Positions 1 to 3,579 of a stretch of 5,456 nt of DNA are shown here, piece after piece. Source of the DNA: an uncultured Massilia sp. GTDB lineage: Bacteria; Pseudomonadota; Gammaproteobacteria; Burkholderiales; Burkholderiaceae. The notes under the pieces were generated by a model. It was not told the origin of the DNA. It did not search any database and was given only the letters and a program-made list of their open reading frames with translations. Numbering within the stretch: position 1 is the stretch's first letter; each line of letters starts with the position of its first letter. The translations under genes were made by a program, and so were the position numbers. The DNA lies in contig CAMLMV010000101.1 in NCBI GenBank assembly GCA_946481275.1, positions 1 to 5,456 on the forward strand. Direction: 5' to 3'.

Positions 1-53
1 GTACTTGGCTACGAACCAAGGGGTCGTGGGTTCGATTCCTGCCAGCCGCACCA
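1..53 (+). tRNA. tRNA-Arg(ACG), 5'-truncated by window edge (copy 1)
   Basis: This is the 3' two-thirds of a tRNA gene whose 5' part lies outside the window. It is identical to the same positions of the complete copy at 649-725. Visible parts are the anticodon arm (stem CTTGG/CCAAG, loop CTACGAA, anticodon ACG at 11-13), a variable region, the T arm with TTCGATT loop, the 3' acceptor strand CAGCCGC, discriminator A and an encoded CCA at 51-53. A34 is expected to be deaminated to inosine by TadA, so the tRNA reads CGU, CGC and CGA. Confidence 0.96.
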
Positions 54-63
54 AGTTATATGG

Positions 64-92
64 AAGGCCAGATCGTGAGATCTGGCCTTTTT
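64..92 (+). terminator. Rho-independent terminator of tRNA-Arg copy 1
   Basis: A perfect 11-bp stem (64-74 with 79-89) closes a GTGA loop, which is a GNRA tetraloop. It runs straight into a T tract at 88-92. It starts 10 bases after the tRNA CCA. Stem and flanks are nearly the same as those after copy 2, so the tRNA and its terminator were probably duplicated as one unit. Confidence 0.93.
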
Positions 93-130
93 CCATTGCT
101 CGCTTCCATTGCTCGCTTCCATTTGCTGCT
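93..130 (+). repeat. 13-bp direct repeat, about three units
   Basis: The unit ccattgctcgctt occurs exactly at 93-105 and 106-118. A third, degenerate unit follows at 119-130 (ccatttgctgct). It fills almost the whole gap between the tRNA terminator and the acetyltransferase start codon, so it occupies the 5' leader of that gene. It is pyrimidine-rich and has no Shine-Dalgarno-like sequence. Slippage or a recent small duplication is the simplest explanation. Confidence 0.85.
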
Positions 131-142
131 CCACATCCCATC

Positions 143-604
143 ATGTCCGGTCAGCTCATCATCCGCCCTCTCGATCCCCAGGACCTCGCCGGCTGGCGTC
201 CGCTGTGGGATGGCTATAACGCCTTTTACGGACGCAGCGGCCCCACCGCCCTGCCCGAATCCATCACGCAAGTCACGTGGCACCGGTTCTTCGATCCCGC
301 CGAGCCCGTCCACGCGCTGGTCGCGGAGGCGTCCGGCCGCATCGCCGGCCTCGCCCACTATATCTTTCATCGCAGCACGACGCGGCTGCATGACGTCTGT
401 TATCTGCAAGACCTGTTCACCGCGCCGGACAGGCGCGGGCTCGGCGTCGGCAGGCAATTGATCGAAGGTGTGTACGACAAGGCGCGGGCGGCAGGCAGTT
501 CGCGCGTGTACTGGCAGACGCACACGGACAATGCGGCGGGACGCGCGCTCTACGACAAGGTCGCCCGGCACCTGGGCTTCATCGTCTATGCGCACGAACT
601 GTAA
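143..604 (+). CDS. GNAT family N-acetyltransferase
   Basis: A 153-residue cytoplasmic acyl-CoA-dependent N-acetyltransferase; the substrate cannot be told from sequence. The GNAT fold is visible throughout: an N-terminal strand (LIIRPL, 5-10); a central strand pair around 57-75; motif A at 86-110 with the acetyl-CoA pyrophosphate-binding loop RRGLGVG (97-103); then RVYWQT (121-126), Asn130, LYDKVA (136-141) and GFIVY (145-149) of motif B. The YLQDLFT...RVYWQT...LYDKVA pattern recalls the Hpa2/Hpa3-like subgroup of GNATs. ATG 143 is chosen because the open frame upstream only runs back through the terminator and tRNA, with no other plausible start. There is no clear Shine-Dalgarno site; the 13-bp repeat occupies that place. 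No promoter is recognisable in the 50 bases after the upstream terminator, so expression may depend on read-through. The stop codon lies 5 bases before the -35 of the next tRNA promoter, with no terminator between. Confidence 0.9.
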   Translation: MSGQLIIRPLDPQDLAGWRPLWDGYNAFYGRSGPTALPESITQVTWHRFFDPAEPVHALVAEASGRIAGLAHYIFHRSTTRLHDVCYLQDLFTAPDRRGLGVGRQLIEGVYDKARAAGSSRVYWQTHTDNAAGRALYDKVARHLGFIVYAHEL

Positions 605-609
605 GCGCT

Positions 610-637
610 TTGCCAAACTGGAAACCGCTGCTATAAT
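610..637 (+). promoter_or_regulatory. Sigma-70 promoter of tRNA-Arg copy 2
   Basis: The -35 TTGCCA (610-615) and -10 TATAAT (632-637) are separated by 16 bp. A TG dinucleotide one base before the -10 (629-630) makes it an extended -10. The 11 bases between the -10 and the tRNA are G/C-rich, as expected for a stable-RNA promoter under stringent (ppGpp) control. That regulation is inferred from the family. Confidence 0.9.
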
Positions 638-648
638 GCGTGCCTCGG

Positions 649-725
649 GCGGCTGTAGCTCAGCTGGATAGAGTACTTGGCTACGAACCAAGGGGTCGTG
701 GGTTCGATTCCTGCCAGCCGCACCA
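649..725 (+). tRNA. tRNA-Arg(ACG) (copy 2, complete)
   Basis: A 77-nt gene with the complete cloverleaf. The acceptor stem is GCGGCTG/CAGCCGC (7 perfect pairs), and the D arm is GCTC/GAGT. The anticodon stem CTTGG/CCAAG holds loop CTACGAA, with anticodon ACG at 683-685. The T stem GTGGG/CCTGC holds loop TTCGATT, followed by discriminator A and encoded CCA (723-725). A34 is the TadA substrate (A to I). It would serve CGU/CGC/CGA, and CGC is heavily used in the neighbouring genes. Confidence 0.98.
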
Positions 726-734
726 GCTTATACG

Positions 735-764
735 AAAGGCCAGATCGCAAGATCTGGCCTTTTT
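735..764 (+). terminator. Rho-independent terminator of tRNA-Arg copy 2
   Basis: A 12-bp perfect stem (735-746 with 751-762) has a GCAA tetraloop (GNRA) and a T tract at 760-764. It is close to the terminator after copy 1: same 9-bp core GGCCAGATC, different GNRA loop. It sits between converging transcription units and directly abuts the stop codon of the leftward Arc-like gene. On that strand it also folds, but is followed by only three Ts, so it would be a weaker terminator there. Confidence 0.93.
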
Positions 765-958
765 CATTTCCCGTTCCCCTCTTCCTCGTCCGGCTGCGCG
801 GCCCCGACCCGGATGCCCCGCCGCGCGAGCGCCTCGCGCAGCAGGAATTCGATCTCCGCATTCACGCTGCGCAGATCGTTGGCGGCCAGCCGCTGCAGTT
901 GCTCCCACAACGCGGGGTCGATGCGCAGCGGATAGGACTTCTTTCCGGGACTTGCCAT
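764..958 (-). CDS. Arc-like ribbon-helix-helix DNA-binding protein
   Basis: A 64-residue cytoplasmic protein with the MetJ/Arc fold. The beta strand SYPLRI (8-13) would insert in the DNA major groove. Helix A is about 14-29 ([16 protein letters not shown]) and helix B about 31-48, opening with RSVNAEI. The phage P22 Arc repressor has RSVNSEI at the same place. The tail is short and acidic (DEEEGNGK). Such proteins act as intertwined dimers that bind tandem operator half-sites. It is the second gene of a leftward operon, starting 12 bases after the SPFH gene stops. A GAGG overlapping the upstream TGA provides a Shine-Dalgarno match about 10 bases before its ATG, which suggests translational coupling. 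The likely role is autorepressor of the pair through the palindrome at 1888-1915 (inference). No toxin partner of known type is visible. Its stop codon shares a base with the terminator of the converging tRNA. Confidence 0.87.
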   Translation of the reverse strand: MASPGKKSYPLRIDPALWEQLQRLAANDLRSVNAEIEFLLREALARRGIRVGAAQPDEEEGNGK

Positions 959-970
959 CGATGCGCCGCC

Positions 971-1864
971 TCAGTTGTACAGGGTGCCGGCGTTGATGAT
1001 GGGCTGCGCGTCGCGGTCGGAGCACAGCACGACCAGCAGATTGCTGACCATCGACGCCTTGCGTTCCGCGTCCAGCTCGACGATCTCGCGCTCGGCCAGG
1101 CCCTTCAGGGCATCTTCCACCATCGTGACGGCGCCGTGCACGATGCGGGCACGGGCGCTGATGATCGCCTGCGCCTGCTGGCGGCGCAGCATCACCTGGG
1201 CGATCTCGGGGGCGTAGGCCAGGTGCGTCAGCTTGGCGTCCAGCGTTTCGACGCCCGCCGCCTCGAAGCGCGCCGTCAGTTCCGCGCTGAGCGCATGGGC
1301 GACTTCCGCCGCGCCGCCGCGCAGGGTCGTTTCGCCCGGCGCGAGGTCCTCGCCTTCGTCGTAGGCGTACTGCGCAGCCAGGTGGCGCAGCGCCGCCTCG
1401 GCCTGCACGCTCACGTAGCGCTCGAAATCGTCGACCTCGAACAGCGCCTGGGCCGTATCGCGCACGCGCCACACGACGGCGGCCGCCAGTTCGACCGGAT
1501 TGCCCCGCTTGTCGTTGACCTTCAGCGTGGACATGTTGAGGTTGCGCGCCCGCACCGTCAGCTTGCGCTTGCGGTACAGCGGGAACGCCCAGCGCAGGCC
1601 CTCGCCGCGGTCCGTGCCCACGTAGCGGCCGAACAGCGTCAGCACGGCCGTCTCGTTCGGCTGCAGCATGTACAGTCCCGCGCACACGAATATGCCGGCA
1701 AGGACGAGCGCGATGCCGGTCAGCGCCGCCCCGCCCGCCAGGCTGCCCAGGATGGACAGGTGGACCAGCCAGGCGCCGGCCAGGACGGCGAGGATGCCGC
1801 CAGCCGCGGCCAGGTAGCCATTCATCGAAGAGATCGGTATTTCCTGACGAGTGTGTGCAGACAT
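971..1864 (-). CDS. Membrane-anchored SPFH/band-7 (PHB) domain protein
   Basis: A 297-residue inner-membrane protein of the SPFH (stomatin/prohibitin/flotillin/HflK-C) superfamily. It has a short polar N-terminus and two hydrophobic segments (about 17-39 and 44-68) joined by a very short Gly/Ser turn. The SPFH domain follows at about 69-230: it opens [17 protein letters not shown] and continues through [26 protein letters not shown] and the [19 protein letters not shown] helix. The tail [22 protein letters not shown] is hydrophobic then polar. Family members scaffold membrane microdomains or regulate membrane proteases; the specific role here is unknown. Start choice: the frame is open up to an ATG at 1927, but that would put the promoter and operator inside the gene. 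ATG 1864 has GGAA six bases upstream and ATG 1876 has no Shine-Dalgarno, so 1864 is preferred with 1876 as the alternative. It is the first gene of an operon with the Arc-like gene and is divergent from tRNA-Arg copy 3. Confidence 0.88.
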   Translation of the reverse strand: MSAHTRQEIPISSMNGYLAAAGGILAVLAGAWLVHLSILGSLAGGAALTGIALVLAGIFVCAGLYMLQPNETAVLTLFGRYVGTDRGEGLRWAFPLYRKRKLTVRARNLNMSTLKVNDKRGNPVELAAAVVWRVRDTAQALFEVDDFERYVSVQAEAALRHLAAQYAYDEGEDLAPGETTLRGGAAEVAHALSAELTARFEAAGVETLDAKLTHLAYAPEIAQVMLRRQQAQAIISARARIVHGAVTMVEDALKGLAEREIVELDAERKASMVSNLLVVLCSDRDAQPIINAGTLYN

Positions 1865-1887
1865 GCGGGGTTCCATGAGGTTATATG

Positions 1888-1915
1888 AAAGTGATATCAC
1901 TTTAAGATCACCTTT
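1888..1915. promoter_or_regulatory. Operator-like palindrome plus third half-site
   Basis: AAAGTGATATCACTTT (1888-1903) is a perfect 16-bp palindrome. A third half-site, ATCACCTTT (1907-1915), repeats ATCACTTT (1896-1903) with an 11-bp offset. The cluster overlaps the -10, the start point and part of the spacer of the SPFH promoter. Half-sites spaced about one helical turn apart match how Arc/MetJ-type ribbon-helix-helix proteins bind side by side. The Arc-like protein encoded downstream in this operon is therefore the obvious candidate ligand (inference). Confidence 0.7.
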
Positions 1916-1927
1916 CTGGTTTGTCAA
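1899..1927 (-). promoter_or_regulatory. Promoter of the SPFH/Arc-like operon
   Basis: On the minus strand a perfect -35 TTGACA (1922-1927) is followed, after 17 bp, by TAAAGT (1899-1904; 4 of 6 consensus bases). The start point would fall at about 1891-1893, within the palindrome, leaving a leader of roughly 25-30 bases. The -35 lies only 10 bp from the -35 of the divergent tRNA promoter, so the two polymerase sites may interfere. Confidence 0.65.
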
Positions 1928-1937
1928 GCATGCGATT

Positions 1938-1965
1938 TTGTCATTCGGCGCAGGGCTGCTATAAT
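1938..1965 (+). promoter_or_regulatory. Sigma-70 promoter of tRNA-Arg copy 3
   Basis: The -35 TTGTCA (1938-1943), a 16-bp spacer and the -10 TATAAT (1960-1965) preceded by TG (1957-1958) make an extended -10. The region from the -10 to the tRNA (GCGTGCCTAGG) differs from copy 2 at one base only. This shows that the promoter was copied along with the tRNA. Confidence 0.9.
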
Positions 1966-1976
1966 GCGTGCCTAGG

Positions 1977-2053
1977 GCGGCTGTAGCTCAGCTGGATAGA
2001 GTACTTGGCTACGAACCAAGGGGTCGTGGGTTCGATTCCTGCCAGCCGCACCA
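1977..2053 (+). tRNA. tRNA-Arg(ACG) (copy 3, complete)
   Basis: All 77 bases are identical to copy 2, including the encoded CCA (2051-2053). The anticodon ACG is at 2011-2013. Confidence 0.98.
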
Positions 2054-2063
2054 ACTCATTACG

Positions 2064-2103
2064 AATGGCTCATAAAACGCGTCGCGCTTTATGAGCCATT
2101 TTT
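2064..2103 (+). terminator. Rho-independent terminator of tRNA-Arg copy 3
   Basis: A 13-bp perfect stem (2064-2076 with 2088-2100) encloses an 11-base G/C-rich loop that can add three more pairs (CGC 2078-2080 with GCG 2084-2086). It is followed by TTTTT (2099-2103). The stem sequence differs from the terminators after copies 1 and 2, although the linker before it (attacgaa) is similar. This copy has therefore diverged or has a partly different origin. Confidence 0.92.
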
Positions 2104-2403
2104 CATTGATGCGTGCCGTTCTGCGACGTTTTCCGTCTTTTCTGTCTTTGCCGTTTCCTCCGACGCGCCCGTCTTGCCCCGCGCAATTCCACCGCGCAAT
2201 ATTTTCTGATATTGCAGCGCAGACTTTTCTCAGTCTGGCCAGAAATAAATATTCTACTCGGACGAGCTAACTCATCGTTTCGTTCTATATTTCTTTTGCT
2301 CAATTGATTGGGGTCAACTATTTCTGTCGAATAAATTTACACCGATATTTTTTAACCAGGAGTTTTTAAATTAATTCGCTGTAAAGACGCGATTTCAATT
2401 TTC
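2104..2403. other. AT-rich intergenic region upstream of the PEP-CTERM gene
   Basis: There is no convincing gene here. The short open frames on both strands (about 2103-2307) lack Shine-Dalgarno sites and recognisable domains. Base composition drops sharply after about 2200. Visible structure is two adjacent inverted repeats (2196-2215 and 2220-2237) and a TTTACA (2336-2341) mirrored by TGTAAA (2380-2385). As the DNA upstream of a sigma-54 promoter, it is where an enhancer-binding activator would be expected to sit. Confidence 0.6.
2196..2237. repeat. Two adjacent inverted repeats
   Basis: GCAATAT (2196-2202) and ATATTGC (2209-2215) form a perfect 7-bp inverted repeat around TTTCTG. Four bases later CAGACT (2220-2225) and AGTCTG (2232-2237) form a 6-bp repeat around TTTCTC. 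The near-identical loops and the 23-bp centre-to-centre spacing suggest one repeated design. No T tract follows, so these are not terminators. Confidence 0.55.
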
Positions 2404-2419
2404 TGGCACGGTCATTGCA
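2404..2419 (+). promoter_or_regulatory. Sigma-54 (RpoN) -24/-12 promoter
   Basis: TGGCACG (2404-2410), GTCA and TTGCA (2415-2419) match the sigma-54 consensus TGGCACG-N4-TTGCW at every defined base. The invariant GG (2405-2406) and GC (2417-2418) are exactly 10 bases apart. Transcription would start near 2430, giving a leader of about 35 bases to the PEP-CTERM gene. Such promoters need an AAA+ enhancer-binding activator. In exosortase A systems the linked two-component pair PrsK/PrsR works through RpoN; whether it does so here is inference. Confidence 0.88.
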
Positions 2420-2464
2420 ACATTAAACATTGCATTACCGTTCATCTGAAACCAGGGAGAAATC

Positions 2465-3097
2465 ATGTTCCGCACAAATCTTGTAAAAGCCAGCGTAGCC
2501 TGCTCCATTCTCTTCGCCGCACATGGCGCTTTTGCCACCACGGTATCGTGTACCAACCTATCGCCCGCCTACGATATTTCGGGCAAAGTCAGCAATACCA
2601 GTAATTGCGCGATTCTCTCGCCAATCAACGACAACCAGAATGACAACGATCTCGCCACCATCAATTCCGGCGGCTTCTTCAGCATCTCGAACTGGGTGTT
2701 CGACGGGAAGTACGACGACATGGACTCTTCCGGGGGCGACGACGACTCGGCACTGTTCAACTTCACCGGCAACAATGTCTCGGGTACGTACACCTATGTC
2801 GGCGGCTCCCCCGCACCGCAGGACGTGATGCTGATCTTCAAGGACGGCAACAACACCAACCTGGTCGGGTATCTGCTGAAGATGCCCTACGGCGGCACCT
2901 ATTCGTCGCCGTTCATCGATCCGCCGTTTCCGCTGAATGGCGCCTCGACCGAGCACGATATCTCGCACATATCGGTGTATTACAGGAATGGCGACGGATC
3001 GGGCGATTCCGGCGGCGGCGAAGCCCCGGAACCCGCGACACTGGCGCTGGTCGGACTCGGCTTGCTCGGCATGGCCAAATTGCGCCGCAAAGACTGA
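2465..3097 (+). CDS. PEP-CTERM sorting domain protein
   Basis: A 210-residue exported protein with no recognised function in its middle part. Residues 1-24 form a Sec signal peptide (FRTNLVKAS, a hydrophobic core, then AFA before TT). The body (25-175) is rich in Asn, Asp, Gly and Ser and low in charge, and its only two Cys (29 and 48) may pair. A Gly/Ser/Asp linker (176-186) leads to the sorting tag. This tag is the Pro-Glu-Pro motif at 188-190, a hydrophobic segment (192-203) and a basic end, KLRRKD. The tag is cut by an exosortase (EpsH/XrtA family), and the proteins reach the cell surface or exopolysaccharide matrix. No exosortase is encoded in this window. AGGGAGA (2454-2460) is a strong Shine-Dalgarno site. 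A sigma-54 promoter lies upstream and a terminator 34 bases downstream, so the gene appears monocistronic. Confidence 0.92.
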   Translation: MFRTNLVKASVACSILFAAHGAFATTVSCTNLSPAYDISGKVSNTSNCAILSPINDNQNDNDLATINSGGFFSISNWVFDGKYDDMDSSGGDDDSALFNFTGNNVSGTYTYVGGSPAPQDVMLIFKDGNNTNLVGYLLKMPYGGTYSSPFIDPPFPLNGASTEHDISHISVYYRNGDGSGDSGGGEAPEPATLALVGLGLLGMAKLRRKD

Positions 3098-3131
3098 TTT
3101 TCTTTTTGCCGCATTCCCCGCTCATTTCAAT

Positions 3132-3156
3132 GCCCACCACCCGGTGGGCTTTTTTT
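3132..3156 (+). terminator. Rho-independent terminator of the PEP-CTERM gene
   Basis: A 7-bp G/C-rich stem (GCCCACC 3132-3138 with GGTGGGC 3143-3149) has an ACCC loop and is followed by seven Ts (3150-3156). It closes the PEP-CTERM unit and separates it from the protease transcript. Confidence 0.93.
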
Positions 3157-3182
3157 ATTCCAGGCCCATGAAGCGCCGTTAT

Positions 3183-3213
3183 TTGACTGCCAGTCCCTTT
3201 CCATCTTTATAAT
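3183..3213 (+). promoter_or_regulatory. Possible sigma-70 promoter of the riboswitch-protease unit
   Basis: TTGACT (3183-3188; 5 of 6 consensus) and a perfect TATAAT (3208-3213) are separated by 19 bp, longer than the optimal 17. It would give a leader of about 360 bases carrying the riboswitch. It is the best match in the region but not certain. A weaker alternative is TATGAT at 3375-3380 without a good -35. Confidence 0.4.
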
Positions 3214-3365
3214 CGTTTCATTTTTTCCGAATCCCGATTTTTATCCGCGGATGCATTAACTTCATTATCACACCCATTTCACTTTCGATATTGAACTGTT
3301 GCGGAGGCGCAATTAGATCCGAATACGCCAACATTTTATTTCTGTTTGGCAGTACATTTATCTCC

Positions 3366-3384
3366 GGAAACGATTATGATTTCC
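3366..3384. promoter_or_regulatory. Interrupted palindrome just upstream of the riboswitch
   Basis: GGAAA (3366-3370) and TTTCC (3380-3384) form matching arms, and inner ATnAT bases extend the symmetry. It covers the TATGAT that could serve as a nearby -10. This is the usual geometry of a dimeric regulator site; no regulator is recognised. Confidence 0.4.
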
Positions 3385-3410
3385 CGAAACAGCTGAATGC
3401 TGCTTATTGA

Positions 3411-3490
3411 AAAGGGCAAAGCCTGCGAAAGCGGGTGACGCAAAGTCAACGGTCTAACGAGCTTCGGCTCCACGACGGCAGGACTGCCAG
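3411..3490 (+). ncRNA. Cyclic-di-GMP-I (GEMM-I) riboswitch aptamer
   Basis: The leader of the protease gene carries the conserved landmarks of the class I c-di-GMP aptamer in order. These are AAAGGGCAAAG (3411-3421); a hairpin GCCTGC/GCGGGT with the invariant GAAA tetraloop (3421-3436); the hallmark GACGCAAAG (3437-3445); AGTC (3444-3447), which pairs with GACT (3482-3485); the tetraloop-receptor-like AACGGTCTAAC (3448-3458); a variable hairpin GAGC-TTCG-GCTC (3459-3470); and the closing GGACTGCC (3481-3488), whose GCC (3486-3488) pairs back to GGC (3415-3417). The family senses the second messenger that governs the motile-to-biofilm switch. Here it precedes a secreted protease by about 90 bases. 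Confidence 0.93.
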
Positions 3491-3579
3491 ATGCCAGCTT
3501 TCGATACAGGCCCTCGCCTGTCGCGACAGAACGTCATTGCGCACGATCCTGCCAATTTTTATCTCAAGGAACGTACGTG
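3491..3579 (+). promoter_or_regulatory. Expression platform of the c-di-GMP riboswitch
   Basis: The stretch between aptamer and start codon contains two overlapping hairpins: ACAGG/CCTGT (3506-3521) and CTGT/ACAG (3518-3529). TCCTGCC (3547-3553) follows, then AATTTTT (3554-3560) and the Shine-Dalgarno AAGGAA (3566-3571). TCCTGCC is fully complementary to GGCAGGA (3477-3483) inside the aptamer. A terminator-like stem ahead of the T tract could thus form only when the aptamer does not. This would make c-di-GMP an activator, but the mechanism is inferred from pairing only. Confidence 0.5.

Larger units (their letters stand above)
3157..3410. other. AT-rich intergenic region upstream of the riboswitch
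   Basis: No gene is visible. The region holds a possible promoter (3183-3213), a 10-bp palindrome ATCCGCGGAT (3243-3252), an inverted repeat TTGCG/CGCAA around GAGG (3299-3312) and a 19-bp interrupted palindrome (3366-3384). The protease transcript must start in this region for the riboswitch at 3411 to be complete. Confidence 0.6.

Noticed and set aside
5..142. N-terminal extension of the acetyltransferase from an ATG at 5
   Set aside because: That ATG is in the tRNA and the frame crosses its terminator. The extension has no GNAT features, and the domain begins right after ATG 143.
764..1864. Toxin-antitoxin reading of the Arc-like/SPFH pair
   Set aside because: The partner is a two-pass SPFH membrane protein of full length with no toxin fold. 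The Arc-like domain alone is not evidence of an antitoxin.
677..1888. 403-residue plus-strand frame and 334-residue minus-strand frame (681-1685) over the SPFH gene
   Set aside because: Both run through tRNA or terminator sequence and translate to Arg/Gln/Ala-rich shadow protein. The SPFH and Arc-like frames have clear family motifs.
1865..1927. Longer SPFH start at 1927
   Set aside because: It would place the promoter -10, the palindrome and the predicted start point inside the coding sequence, and the extra residues look non-homologous to the family N-terminus.
2103..2307. Two short open frames on opposite strands (64 and 66 residues)
   Set aside because: They have no Shine-Dalgarno and no recognisable domain. 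They start within or beside the tRNA terminator tail and in AT-rich spacer, so they are probably chance.
3346..3380. TTGGCA and TATGAT as one sigma-70 promoter, or TGGCA at 3347 as sigma-54
   Set aside because: The sigma-70 spacing is 23 bp, too long. For sigma-54 the required GC 10 bases after GG is AT (3360-3361).
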